A stretch of 64,000 nucleotides of DNA from the NCBI RefSeq assembly GCF_030272615.1, contig NC_081411.1, forward strand, positions 38,260,140 to 38,324,139, given 5' to 3'. This document shows, one piece after another, positions 22,476-36,811 of this stretch. Source of the DNA: Cryptomeria japonica (lineage: Eukaryota > Streptophyta > Pinopsida > Cupressales > Cupressaceae). The stretch's first letter is position 1, and every line of letters begins with the position of its first letter. Under the pieces are notes generated by a model. The model did not search any database. It had not been told where the DNA came from and was given only the letters and a program-made list of their open reading frames with translations. A program made the position numbers and the translations under genes.

Positions 22476-22860
22476 CGTATATCTTTAGTTTCTCATTCTT
22501 ATTATTTTTTTTTTTAATGAAAATAAAATGTTAAATAATTTTTAAGAAAACTAAAATTATATTTATTTATTTTTATTTAATCTTATAGATACTATTAATT
22601 TTTCACATATTATTCTATGCAATTTCTCTAATATGATGCATTTTTTTTATCAATGATGATAATTGTTATAAAAAAATTAAGCCTAATAGAGCATGATTTG
22701 AAGTAATGATAATGATTTATAATATTCTATTTCTATGAAAGGATAAATAACTCCCTCACTTGTAAAGGAAGTGGAAGTGGTTGGTATCTTTAATTTCCTA
22801 GTCTTGCTATATACTTGATAAGAAAATGAAATGTTCAACAAATTTTCAAGAAAAATGAAA
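22476..22860. other. AT-rich spacer
   Basis: Poly-T and AT-rich sequence following the outer element. No coding, LTR or repeat signal is seen apart from the first CATTGAAATTCACATGTC word at its right edge. Confidence 0.5.
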
Positions 22861-23585
22861 TTGCATTGAAATTCACATGTCAAGATAGTTGTTTAGCTTA
22901 TTCTTATTTGTACTCTACCTCATAAACATAAAATAGGTTGAAGGAACTTGCATTCAAATTCACATGTCAGAAAAGTCATTTATTTTAGTTTTATTTGTAT
23001 TCCATTTCAGAAAATTAAAAAGATTAAATGAATTTGAATTCACGTGTCATGAAAGTGTTTAATGTTTGACATTTTTTTCAGTACTTCAAATCAGTAACTT
23101 AAATGAAATTAAATAAAATGTCAGTTTAATTTAGTTTTATACCTACAAGAAACAAAAGCACTTATTTGTATTCAAATGCATATGCCAAACAAATCGGTTT
23201 GATTTGTTTTTATACATATTCCACACCAAAAACATAAAGAGGTTGTTGGATGGAACATCACATAAAAAGAAGAGCCAAGGAAAAAGTGAATGTGTGTTCA
23301 AGAAACTTACTTGCATTCAAATGCACATGCCAAACAAATCAGTTTGATTTATTTTTATACTTACTCCATGTCAGAAACTTAAAAAGACTCGATGGAACAT
23401 CACAAAAAAAAGAAGAGCTTAGAAAAAAGTGAATGTACTTTTAAAAAAACTTACTTGCATTCAAATGCACATGCCAAAAAAATCAATTTGATTTATTTTT
23501 CTACATACTCTACACCAGAAACTTAAAGAAGTTAGATGGAACATCAGAAAGAAAAAAGAACTGGGAAAAAAGTGAACGTACTGGG
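22861..23585. repeat. Degenerate 80-145-bp tandem repeats upstream of the SDR pseudogene
   Basis: TTGCATTCAAATGCACATGCC-type words recur at about 22,861, 22,949, 23,027, 23,166, 23,311 and 23,455. The last three units are regular (145 and 144 bp) and share GTTTGATTTATTTTTATAC, CCAGAAACTTAAA, GATGGAACATCA and AAAAAGTGAATGTA blocks. Earlier units are shorter and diverged. A short ORF across two units is an artefact. Confidence 0.85.
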
Positions 23586-23720
23586 CGTGCACTAATTCAA
23601 TTACTCATGGCCTCATTTAATTATTCATGCCAACACACAAGCTTAAACGAGTTTATGCAATGAATGTAGTTTTGAACTGTTATAATTTTGGTTAGATAGG
23701 GTAACCATCAACATGGCACC

Positions 23721-23848
23721 AGGTAGTACGTTGAACTGGTTCTATTTATATTTGACTTAACAATAGAGGTAAACATAATCGAACAGGTGGTACGTTGAAC
23801 TGGTTCTATTTATATTTGACCTAACAATAGAGGTCAACATTATCGAAT
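23721..23848. repeat. 64-bp direct duplication in the SDR upstream region
   Basis: AGGTAGTACGTTGAACTGG at 23,721 and AGGTGGTACGTTGAACTGG at 23,785 begin two adjacent 64-bp copies with only about four differences, ending 90 bp upstream of the TATA box. Confidence 0.93.
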
Positions 23849-23936
23849 AGAATTAAATGATTCAATTCCAATAAATCGTCTTACAACAATAAATGAAATT
23901 TGACGATGAAAAAAATCAAATTCCAGACATGTCCTC

Positions 23937-23942
23937 TATAAA
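23937..23942 (+). promoter_or_regulatory. TATA box of the SDR pseudogene
   Basis: TATAAA in CCTCTATAAAGCTGGC lies 55 bp before the proposed ATG at 23,992, a normal plant promoter spacing. Confidence 0.55.
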
Positions 23943-23991
23943 GCTGGCTCTTGGAAAGCTATTATTGAATGGCATTTGCTAGCTCGAGGAC

Positions 23992-25028
<1,037 letters not shown>

Positions 25029-25640
25029 AGTAGAAAAGGCTCATAAATCACATTCGAATAATATCGAAGGCGACTAATACGCTTTTGTTGTAAAATGGAA
25101 AAAGAGTGTCTTGTATTTAGTTAATTGGTAATTAATGTGGGATGATAAAAGATGAAGTTATATGTTTGTATTATATTTTTATTTATTAGAAATGTATAAG
25201 TTACATGATTAAAGTACAAGTAATTTAATTCATCTTATTTCAAGTGTATAATATTTAATGGAGACAAAGATAGTTGTTTAATGAAGATAATTGAAATGCA
25301 AATGTATATGTAGATAGGAATGGATAATAGTTAAACTTGTCTTGGGTTGTCAACTATTTCTCCTTTCTTTTATTTGCAAGTTTCATAATCTAGCATATAG
25401 TGTTGGATATTTGTCTTGAAACATCCCTAGGAAAGTTTGTAGTAAATTCTTTCATATATTTTTAGAAAATTAAAGTGACCCATTGATAGTGTGGCAGGGA
25501 ACTTAGACAGAAGTTTCAAGTGCAAAGTCTATTGGGAAACTAGGACTAGATGGCCCTCATACTAAATATAATATCCATCCCAACAATAATTGGCCTTTCA
25601 AGAAGGGTGAGTAGGTACCTAGTCTATCAGTTGATTCATG
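25029..25640. other. No feature seen
   Basis: AT-rich 3' flank of the SDR pseudogene. The last about 100 bp may belong to the decayed chromovirus integrase side, but no integrase motif can be read. Confidence 0.45.
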
Positions 25641-26514
25641 TGACTATCTTACTAACATTCTTTGCCCAAGTCATTTTTCCAAGTAATAGTTGACATCGAT
25701 AAATTTGTCATAGTAGGATGGTCCTAAAAATTGTGTCATAACACATCAATTACCACATTATCATGCCACTATTTTGTGGGTGATCTTGTATTCATATCCC
25801 AAAAAATTGGTGACCCACTTTTGTCACTCTAGAGAGAATACTTCATGGTCTAGAGAATACCTAAGAAAATGGTGATAAATTTCAATGTAGAGTACCTTCT
25901 AATAAGATAAGAGCACCATTTATTGACTACTTGAGAATTGGATATCATTTCCTTCTTATAGATGAAATTGATCATAATATTTTTAATAGTGTCAACCTTA
26001 CATAGAAATGAAAGGGGTCGGTCTTCCTATACGAGAACAACACCCAACCTAGAACCTAAATAATCAATTTCAATGATAATTTTTTTAGATGAATTTGGAA
26101 TAAAAGCTAGGTTTGTTCAAATAATGTACTTATCTAGATCAATTTTTCCTTTTGTAGTTGCAAAGGACCAGAAGAATCTTTTCTAGAATGGTCATGAGGG
26201 GACAATAACTTTTCCTTGATCCTGCAGAAGTCAATACTAGTAATAAGTGAAGCCTAAGAGGTCACAAGGTTCTTCAATGTTTTTACTTTAGTTCACTTTA
26301 CATGGGGTCACTTGTCATTAGGTCAACCTTAAGTCTAGCCTTAGAAATATTTATTTTATATCTAAATAAATAAACATTCAAAGATTTTTGCAAATAACTG
26401 TTATATAGAGTGGATTAGATGATCCTTATCCAAGTTTAAGAGATACATTTATGATGTCCAACTATAAAAATGAATATCATCAAAGAAGACTACAAAGAGA
26501 GTTGTTTATAATGG
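25640..26514 (-). pseudogene. Chromovirus-type Gypsy pol remnant: RT C-terminus and RNase H
   Basis: Minus-strand reading from 26,514 gives FVVFFDDIHFYS (RT box, usually FVLVYFDDILVYS), then strings aligning with the RFLGLTGYYRRF connection region near 26,270, GSRLGVVLV.EDRPLSF near 26,040, VNKWCSYLIRRYSTLKF near 25,920 (RNase H, usually KWRxYLLGRxFxVxTD) and LGYEYKITHK near 25,790 (usually YDFEIxYKKGKDN). All are in shifting frames with many stops. The order is that of plant chromoviral pol. Integrase, expected further left, is not recognisable. Confidence 0.75.
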
Positions 26515-28107
26515 GATAAGAAATCTAGTTCATCGATCTCTAAAAGGTGTATGTTTTATCTTGCACTATGGAATGCTAGGCCATCCTCTACAAGTATTAG
26601 AGTCCTCGAGGAGTAGGAGTAAGAATAATGATCTTCATAGTTATCCCTATCTCACTAGCATGAGTGGCTCCATCCACATTGATACACTCAAGGGGAAGTG
26701 GAGTCAAGAGGAACCCAACATACAATGCATGGGGCATTGCCCCAGTGGTCTAGTAGCTCCTAAATATGTGCATCCTCAAGTGCAACCTTGTTGGCTTGTA
26801 CTTGTATCTACATAATAACATTAGAGATAATAACACGCTCAATAATGTTTAGTGGAATCTTCACTATTAAGACTCTCCACCTCAGGCTAGCATATATACA
26901 AGTATTTAGTTCTATTTCTAGGCTTGGTCTCTCTGTAACTATTTGTTAGACTTGTGGGTGTGTCATATGTCACACTCATTTTCTATGAATATTATAGTTC
27001 TTTTTTTTCCTTATTAATATAAAGTTAAATAGCTATAGGTTGGAAGCTTGTGCGAATTTAGATTAAAAGGTCCCTTGGTTCATCCTCTTTGTATTGATTG
27101 AAGTTGTCATTTTTCTTGGTCTTTGGCTTCATGGACACGATGATACGTCTAAGGAGTTTTAGGCATCAAATGACCTTCTTTGAGAGGATTTTAGAATTAA
27201 GGCTGAAATTTATCATGAAGGGGCATCATGCTCCCTTCACTCACCAACTTGAGGTTGAGGCCATCAAAATGGTAGTGGTGTGGGAATTTTTGACAAATGA
27301 AAACTGTTATTGGGTGTATTTCAACATCTCATCATGGTTTCTCACTTCCATACTGGATTTGCAATTGGATTAAATCACACACATACACACACTAAGATCT
27401 GACTTCTAGGCTTAAAAGTGTTAAACTCTTAGAGTTTACTGACATTCGTTAGACTTAAAATGTTGCTTAATGTGTGTGGTTTAAGGTTGGCATGGTCTTA
27501 TTGTTGCATGAGGTTTTTATGGTAGACATATTAGTTGATGACATTGTCATCTAGGTTGAGCATGGTGTTGGCATGTGATGGGACAACAACATTCCAAGGC
27601 TCTTTTAAGGTGGGGAACAAGTCCATTGGAAACCATTTCTTTTTAATCTTGACGGCAAAGTCCTTAGGCACCACTGACACTGGGCAATGATTGGTAGAGA
27701 ATTTCACCTAAAAATGAAGGCTTTGTACATGGTGGATAACTTTGATTAGCTTTCTTAGTTGGTAGATTTGGTCATAGATTGGGTTTTCCTGGTTAGAGCA
27801 TAATGGTTTCTTCTCTCATTTCTTTCTCCCTCCATTCTTGTGTCACATTCTCCACTCTTTTGTATTTTTCTAGGCCTTTTCATTTTTGATAGGTTTCTAC
27901 TTTCTATATGTATTATGGAGTCCTCTATTTTAAGGGTACCATGTTAATATGATTATAGATGGATACTACATTTGAAAGATGAGCTTTTTGTATAGGTGGT
28001 AGGCCTTTGAGGTTTGTGAGAGGTTATCCACTTCTATGACCACAACAACATAATTTTTTTCTATATTTTAAAATCTGTAATGTTTTTTAATTAATATAAA
28101 TATAAGC
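26515..28107. mobile_element. 1.6-kb insert interrupting the chromovirus RT
   Basis: The RT reads continuously in sense across this gap (fingers on the right, FFDDI box on the left), so the segment is an insertion. It holds only short ORFs. CTTATTAATATAAAGTTAAATAG (near 27,010) and a similar T-rich ATTAATATAAATATAA word at its right end (near 28,090) resemble LINE-type tails, but no TSD or terminal repeats could be identified. Class unknown. Confidence 0.45.
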
Positions 28108-28985
28108 GCATAGTGATTTATTGAGCAAAACAAAACAACTCATAAAGGAGGTAGATCATACATTGATAAAGTCAAACATATTTCAAGAAGAAACTCATAA
28201 TAACTATCACGAGTGTAGAAGGTTTTTGTAATATGATATTCTTTAATATGGATGTAATGATAATTTGAGCATAAACTCAACTTGGAGAAGAATAATGCAG
28301 GATAGATTTCATCCAAAAGTTCATTAAATAATAGAATGGAAGTTTATCCTTGATAGCTACTTTATTTAGCTCATAATAATCAAGGCAAGGGATATAGAAA
28401 CCATATTTTTTGTACACAAAGAAAATGGGAGGAGAAAACACTTACTTTACTAAAGAATCCCTTGGTATAGTGGTTTCTATATTAATTTCTTGAGTCTCAA
28501 AATTTTATAGAAATGGGTATTTCTATTGACATAAGTTTGGGGGTGTCCTCCTATGTAGTGGTTAAGTGAAATGATTGGAGGAGTAAAATTTTTTCAGATA
28601 CTTAGGATGGTTTGAGGGAGAAGAGTTGGTAACCTAAATAGTTGAAATACACATGGGATAGGAATAACAATTCAAAGCTAAATTGTTCTCAAAATAATTC
28701 CACAACCACCCAAGTCTAAGAAAAAAAATTTAGATTTGAGATTTTATTCTCATATAGAAATATATATATAAATGCTAGTTTTTGGTCTCACATCTCAGTA
28801 AGTTTCCATCATTAGTTATCCTGAACTCAAATCTACAATAAGGACGAACAAGATATTGACGAATTCTTCAATCTAGGTCAATATAATTATTAGTGCTACC
28901 AAAATAAACAAGAATTTTGAGAGAATATTTCCTAATAAAAGTTTCAAAATCATTATTTGAGGAACAAAGATCCTATCTAATTCAT
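28108..28985 (-). pseudogene. Chromovirus-type Gypsy pol remnant: RT N-terminal part
   Basis: Minus strand from about 28,450 reads strings matching SPxLFVxKKxG, then DYYELNKVAIKDKLPF, DEIYPALFFSKL and YEFLLEICLTLS. These correspond to DYRALNKVTIKDKFPIP, DELxGAxxFSKLDL and HYEFLVMPFGLT of plant Gypsy RT. Sequence to 28,985 is probably the protease-RT linker but is not readable. Heavily frameshifted. Confidence 0.7.
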
Positions 28986-29024
28986 GCATCTAAATTTTAG
29001 GAGTAAGCTCAACATTTGGATTCT

Positions 29025-30060
<1,036 letters not shown>

Positions 30061-30092
30061 AAGGTATAGTGGGTGCTCAAAGGCTCTGCAAC

Positions 30093-30586
30093 TCTACTTT
30101 GACCTAGGGTTTTGGTGCAACGTCAAGGGTCTTTGGCTTCACACATGGAGGAATGCAAGTGGCCTCCTCCACATAGGTAAGTTCACCTCCCCTCTCTTTT
30201 TGGTTTCCTTTTCTTTGAAATTACTCCTGGTTTTGTCAGCATTCGTCTAACTTTGTCTGAAGGGCAAATTCACCCATCAATGCTCCCCCCCACCTCCCCG
30301 CTTGCTTGGCCTGAGAGGCCAGTTCCACCCAAGACCTTCAAGGTGACTCTTATTGTCGATATCTCGATGCCAATCTTAGACCTTGCCAAGTTTGATGTTA
30401 GGATTTTCAATGTGTATGTAGTTAATGATGGACTCTCTAAAGAAGAAGGTAAGTTCCCTTCCTCACCCCATGCTTTTCTTACCATTTCTCCCAATTCATC
30501 TATGCTTGATACCATTAATGAAGAAAAAGCTAGGCTTAAGATATTGCAATTTTTTTCATGGCCACAGACCTTTCCAATTTTGTGTG
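30093..30586 (+). pseudogene. LINE ORF1, 5' part
   Basis: A plus-strand frame open from about 30,253 to the Gypsy-1 boundary (MSEGQIHPSMLPPTSPLAWP, PKTFKVTLIVDISMPIL) has the P-rich beginning common in plant LINE ORF1. An opposing ORF covers the same bases. The plus strand is preferred because the frame leads, across the Gypsy insertion, to the zinc-knuckle sequence at about 44,795. Confidence 0.4.
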
Positions 30587-31373
30587 TGTAGACACCTAAA
30601 ATTGTCATGTCTAATTAAATAAATATTTTTATTTATTTAATTATTTAAGCCTAATTCTTCTATTGATTAAATAAATATTTATTTATTTAATTAATTCATT
30701 TATCCTCTTCTAGCCTTATTTCTCATTTAAATAAATACCTTTATTTATTTAAATGATCTTTTTCTCTTAAATTAAATAAATACTTTTATTTATTTAATTG
30801 ATCCCACTTCTTCTATTAATTAAATAAATCTTTATTTATTTAATTAATTCATTAACCTTTTCTACCTATGACACATGTCATTCATCTCTTAATTCCTACA
30901 CTACCTACCATATCATTACTTTCTTATTTCCTCTACCTACCCTCTAATCCTAGTCGACCATTTATCTTTTACACCTCTCAATCTTATCCTCCATTTATTA
31001 TAGTGTCTTCTATATAAGAGGATACTCTCTTTCATTATCAACCCTAATCAGCTAATCAATCCCCTGACTACGATTTTGAACTTTCATATGCAATCAAGCC
31101 TACTTGCAACCACATTTCAGTTCTTTGTTGAGCTCTTGTGCACACATAAAATCTGAGAGCAAATATATCAAGCAAGATCAATGGAGACAGGAAGAATGGA
31201 GATCCAAACCCTATTGGACATGTGATGATATAATCTTTGTGATTTTATTTGATTTGCATTGTCTTAGGTAATCTTCATATGTTATGGTGGATTTGTGTTG
31301 TTGTTAGGCTAGGGTTTTGTGGTTGAATTCATTTAGTCTTTCAATATTGTTGTTTCCATTTTTACCATAAACA
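30587..31373 (+). repeat. Gypsy-1 5' LTR
   Basis: It runs TGTAGACACCTAAAATTGTC to CCATAAACA. It contains four AT-rich palindromic blocks (TTAAATAAATATTTATTTA types) at 30,612-30,845 and a TATATAAG box at 31,011. It matches 43,971-44,758 nearly base for base. Confidence 0.95.
31011..31018 (+). promoter_or_regulatory. TATA box in the Gypsy-1 LTR
   Basis: TATATAAG in CTTCTATATAAGAGG; the same box is at 44,396 in the 3' LTR. Confidence 0.7.
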
Positions 31374-31376
31374 TTT

Positions 31377-31393
31377 TGGCATGCCCAGTGGAC
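31377..31393 (+). other. Gypsy-1 primer binding site
   Basis: TTGGCATGCCCAGTGGAC starts three bases after the LTR CA end. It is not the initiator Met sequence used by the Copia elements here. The tRNA identity was not determined. Confidence 0.6.
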
Positions 31394-33630
31394 TCTCGTC
31401 CCTTTTGCATTTAACATCTTTTGCTGTAGATTTTATGTTTTTGAAGTTGTTGATCTGATATTTTCAACAAACTTTTGACATTTCCACGTCTGCGCATCTT
31501 AGAACCGTGTTGTGGCTTTTATACAATATTTTTGACCTTCGTAATTGCATCTATGTTCGAAATTATTTTATCTTATTTTGCAGATTGCAAGGTCGTGTCT
31601 CTGTTTTAAAACCATGTCTGTGAACCTCTCAGTCGCGTCCATGTTCTCGAGTTGCATCTATATAATATAGGCGTGTGCGATGGATTTAAATGTGTTTGTG
31701 ATTTTCTGCCGCGTCTATGTTAGGTTTAATTGTGTCTGTGTTTCAGATCTTGCATTCTTCAGTTTTTGATCTAGTTTTGAGTCTTTATTTCATCATTTGG
31801 ATTTCAGATCTGGTTTATTTCAGGCTAACATCTTGTGATCTAGCTAATAAAATTGGTGCATCTTGTCTTGGAAGCAAATCTTCTTGTCGAAGGCCCCTAT
31901 TTCATAGTCTTTTGGATCTAAAATTTACCTAGCTCGTTTGCTTGCAAGAAGGGGTAATCATTTGAAACAACCCAAACTACTAATAAATATTTGTTGCAGG
32001 ATTTTGGCAAGGGTTTTTTATCTTTATTGTGTGCCTTGTTTTCATAGATTACCAAACACTTCAATTGGTGCACTAAAATTGAACTAGTGTCTTTTGTGTC
32101 TTGAGCAATAGGATCTTTTTATTTAATCTCTACAGGGCTTGTCTCCCCGTGTGGTCATTAGGACTACTAGTGAGGAGAGAATGACCCAAGTGGTAGTGAG
32201 GAAAACCCACCTCTTCTGAACCATTATAAATAACTATATCCATGGTGAAAGCCATGGGTAATGTGTGTTGATTAGTTCATACCGACACTATGTCTCCCCA
32301 TAAACCCATTTGATCAGATTATTTGATCAGTTGTAGGGCATAACTCCTACTAGCTAGGAGCCTTTTATATTTACAAAGCTGAAAGTGCCGCATGTATGGC
32401 CACATGAGCGGATGCCCTTACTAGCACCTTTTTGTTTTAGAAAGGCAAAATCCTTCTATTTGTTGGGGCAGGAGGTCAGACCTCTGGAGCGGCCCACACA
32501 CATACGATTCTTAGTACAGATACAAAGTTCACCACGGGGAGTTTTTATGGGGACTGATGCTTGGCTGCCCTGGAGAAGTGAGTACTGAGGGTGGAGCTAA
32601 TGGGGTCAAGCGTCTAAGTATCCACTCTGAATAGCGTAGCCTCGGGGGAAACCACATATGGAATCAACAACTATTGTTCTGGCCATCCATAAGAATTGTT
32701 CTTATCTTCTTTTAAACATTCGAACATTCAAGATCAAACATCAAAACATTGTGTCTTTTGTGTCTTCAAGTGTATGCAAAACATTTTTACATCAAACAAC
32801 ACACTTTTGTTTGAGTCATTTTGAGTTTAAACACTTGCAAACATTGAGTCTTCATCAATATTGTGTCCTCTTTTCATGAAAAATAGTCAAGCAAATTTCA
32901 GATTTGGTCACAACAAGAAACTTCACAAAAACTGGAAAAATTGCACTTAGTTTCTGGAAACGCATCTGTGTCTGATAGAAACACATCTGTGTTATTTAAC
33001 CCCATCTATGAAGTACAGAAATGTGTCTATGTTATCCTAAATAAAATTACATTTACAAAATCTTAGAAATGCGTCTGTGCAGTGTTCAAACACATATGTG
33101 TTATTTAACCGTGTTTGTGAAGTATACAGACACGTCTGTGTTCTAAATTGGAAAATTTTACAATCCAACAAACAAGAGCAGTCAGTTTCAGATTTTTTGA
33201 GCTTCCTAGGTTATCCCTCTAGTTTTCATTTAGTATTCAGCCTATTTCTGTGTCTCAGAAAGTCCATCATTGCTTTACATCTTGCATTACATTCACATTT
33301 GTCTAAACTTGAGTCAAAAGGTCACTTGCTTGTCCTCATCTTGTTTTGTCAACACACTACATACAAGAACATTTTTCTAAGTGGTCCCTCATCAAGGTCT
33401 ATCACCTTTGGGTCTCATTTGGTCTTACTTAGAGTCAAGGTCAACTTACCTCATCAAGAGAAACTATCATGTCTTTGGAAGCCACACCTACTCTACTACA
33501 TATATACTTAGTCTTACACTTTGGACATTGCAAGTACACCTCAGATTCATTTACATTCCATCCAACTCTTGGTCTTCCATACTCTTTCCATTTTCATCTA
33601 GTCTCAAACATCTTGGTCAAGACCTAGTTC
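31394..33630 (+). other. Gypsy-1 leader with repeated ACGTCTGTG words
   Basis: Noncoding 2.2-kb leader. Two clusters (31,490-31,745 and 32,955-33,145) hold about fifteen variants of R-CGTCTGTG (GCGTCTATG, ACACATCTGTG, CACGTCTGTG and similar). A more GC-balanced block lies at 32,130-32,650. Short ORFs are not supported. Confidence 0.55.
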
Positions 33631-36570
33631 ATGGTTGAAACCCATTCCCAACAATCTAGAAGAGAAACTAAAGAGGCTCAAGAGTCCACAAACATGAGTT
33701 CCTATGAGTATGACAATGATGTCTTTTTCAATTCTGATCATACCACATTCCCTGACATGGATGCCTATAGAAACATTCACAATTTTGAGAGCATGGATAA
33801 AACAAACAACAATGATACACACAATGACAATATGGACAACTTTTCCATACATTTAGCAGAAGTGGAAGACTCCATTATGGATCCCCATTTCAATCGATTG
33901 GTTGAGGAAATAATGAGGAGAGATAGACAATATTTCTTACAAGTGATGGCGCAAAGTGGAACCAAGATACCTCATGATTTTGATATGTGTCAAATAATGC
34001 AACATCGACCTTTGCAACAACCTCACGTCAACATGGATCAAAGGAGGCCTAATAGTGGAGGCAATAGAGGACCACATCTTGTGCCTGAATCACCATCATC
34101 CTTGTTTCAAAAACCTGAGGTCCCACATACACATGGTCAAGCATATGATACTCACCTTCATAGACCATTATGGAAGTCTTATGCAGAAAAATATATTCAA
34201 TCACATACCAATGCTAAGGACCCAACCACCAAAGCAATTCGATATCCAAAGGCATGATGAAAATTTGGACACAAAGAAACGCCATGTCAAATTTGGGGGC
34301 AACATATTAGAACAAACTCATGACATGCATGTAGAGTATGGTATACATGGACGAAATGGATATTCTAATCCTCATCATGACTCTATACCAAGTGATCCAT
34401 ATACACAGCATCACTATAAACCTCCTCCATATGAACATGTGTATGATCAATACCATCCATATATGCAACATGCTCCTCCTCCACCTAGTGGTTCAGGCAT
34501 GGGGTATGGTCCAAGAAGTCGGTCTCCACCTAAGAACAATTTGGAGCAGCAAATTAAGGACTTACAAAAGAAAATAGACATAAATACATTGAAGCCAGCT
34601 TACACAATGTGAGACATATGTCCCTATCCATTTGACAAAAAAATTCTAATCCCTCCATTTCCTACACACTTTGTGACAACTAAGTTTGATAAATATAGAG
34701 GAAAAGGGGATCCTAAGGCACATATAAGACATTTTTTCATAGCTTGCATTGAGGTAGCAGTAGAAGAGACATATTTGATGAGATTATTCCCATAGAGCTT
34801 AGGTGATCAAGCTATGGAATGGTTCTCCCAACTCCCACTTGGAATTAAATCATGGGGTGACTTAGTAGAGGCATTTATTTAACATTTGTTATACAACATA
34901 GAGATAGACATATCATTCACTACTTTGTGCAACACCAAGCAAAAGGATGGAGAATCTTTTTCATCATTTTTACAAAGATGGTGAAATCTAGCCAGTAGAT
35001 GCTCTTGTGAAATTCCACAAAAACAAATGGTAGAGATGTTCACCCAAAATGTCAACAAAGACATTGGTTATGTCTTGAGAAAAGCTTGTTTGTCCACCTT
35101 CAAAGACATCATTGAAAAGGGCTTAGCAACAAAGAAGGTCCTAATTGAACAAGGCATCGTCAAAATATTCAAGGAAAACAAATAGGACTTTAAAAGAAAA
35201 GACAAGCCAAGATTTTGGAATAAAAACAAGAGCACAATCATTGATGGTGTTGTTGATGTCGATACAGTACGACGCAAAATCATTTTTTCTGGATCAAACT
35301 CTACAAACAATCAAGTGAATACTCAAACAACTTCCAAATCATGAAGGAAGTACACCCCATTGGGAGAACCACTTGAGTCAGCTTTCAAGAAGCTAGTGAC
35401 AAACAAAATAATAACAATTCTAGATTTACCTCCATATGAGCCAAAGGTTAAACCAAATTGGTGGAATGATGATGAATACTATGAATATCACAAAAGAAAG
35501 GGTCATAAAATAGGAGATTGTCATCGACTGAAGAACATCATATAAGATCTCATTGATAGAGGTGACATTGAGATCAAGGGACACTCATCCAATCAAGAAC
35601 ATGAAATGTTTAAAGAACCATTCCCAAAACATTACAAGGGAAAAGATAAAGCCACATATGAGCAGACCAACTATACCAGAGCATCCTATAACTATGATTC
35701 AACTTTCAATCACATTTCAATGGACAATTATGTCTCTACCATTATCATCAAGGACAAAACGCCTAAGAATTCTACCCAAAGACCCAAGGTTATCCTAAAA
35801 GGCATTGGATCTTCTTTTGAACCTACCTTTGAATGTAATGTTACAACTTGTCAAGGTAAATTCACTTTGCAAGGTGCTCTAGCTAAAATCACCACTTCCT
35901 CATCAACAAAAATTGAGTATGACCTTGTAGAACAGTTAGGGAAAACACCCGTGCTTATCTCCATCCTTGAACTTTTATGCATATCCCCTATACATAAAGC
36001 CATTCTTGACAAAACTTTGAGAGACACTTCGATCCCCACTGATCTAAGCGTGGACAATTTTCAAACCATGGTGGGATACCTTTCTGTTCCACACTCCCTT
36101 ACATTCACATAAGCTAACGATGCCTCCATGAGCCAACCACATAATGCACCTTTACACATTGAAGCCTTCCTACACAAACATCGAATAAAATGAGTCCTGA
36201 TAGATGGAGAAGTTGATCTCAATATATGTACTTTGAACACAATAATACAATTGGGATATTCAAACAAAGTTGTGAATGCTACAAACAAAATTACCATCAA
36301 GGCATATGATGATGAAGAGCGTTCATCGGAAGGAACAGTCACCTTACCTCTCAGAGTTAAGCTTGTTACAAAGGATGTGATTTGTCAAGTCCTAGACCTC
36401 AATCTCACATACAACATACTCTTGGGATGCCCATAGATTCATGAAATGAGAGCTATTCCCTCAACATATCATCGATGCATCAAGTTTCCACACAATGGAG
36501 TTGAAGTGACCATCAAAGCTGATCCAAAGCCATTCATATATTGTAACAATATGTGACCTAGATCAGAAAT
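33631..36570 (+). pseudogene. Gypsy-1 gag-protease polyprotein
   Basis: The N-terminal part (33,631-34,257) is acidic. After one frameshift near 34,230 the rest stays in one frame to 37,745 with about ten stops. The capsid domain (retrotransposon gag type) is at 34,617-35,170: PPFPTHFVTTKFDKYRGKGD, AMEWFSQLPLGIKSWGDLVEAF, KDGESFSSFLQRW and GYVLRKACLSTFKDI. YYEYHKRKGHKIGDCHRLKN (35,480-35,540) is the Tat-type knuckle with its first Cys changed to Tyr. The protease region has VLIDGEVDLNICTL (normally DGGxGLNICT) and DLNLTYNILLGCP.IHEM. A P/Y/H-rich linker (HHYKPPPYEHVYDQYHPYM) precedes the capsid. Stops fit CAG/CAA/TGG decay. Confidence 0.88.
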
Positions 36571-36811
36571 AACAATCCCAATCAATCGAGAGGTTGTTCC
36601 TTCTTTAGCATATGTTGATCCAAAATTCTTAAAAACTTCTACATCAAAACAAGCAGAGATCAAAGAAAAGTTCAAGATTAAAAACATGGGATGTGGTGAG
36701 TATATCTTTCTTGTTGATCAACTCCCACTATCTCCTAAGGTATTCAGTCGACAGGAACAACCTACAAAAAATTTGTAATGCCAAGGAATTGGGTGTGAAC
36801 CACCTAGTATT

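Noticed and set aside
32385-32588. 67-codon ORF in the Gypsy-1 leader
   Set aside because: No motif, inside a leader with conserved nucleotide structure; not supported as coding.
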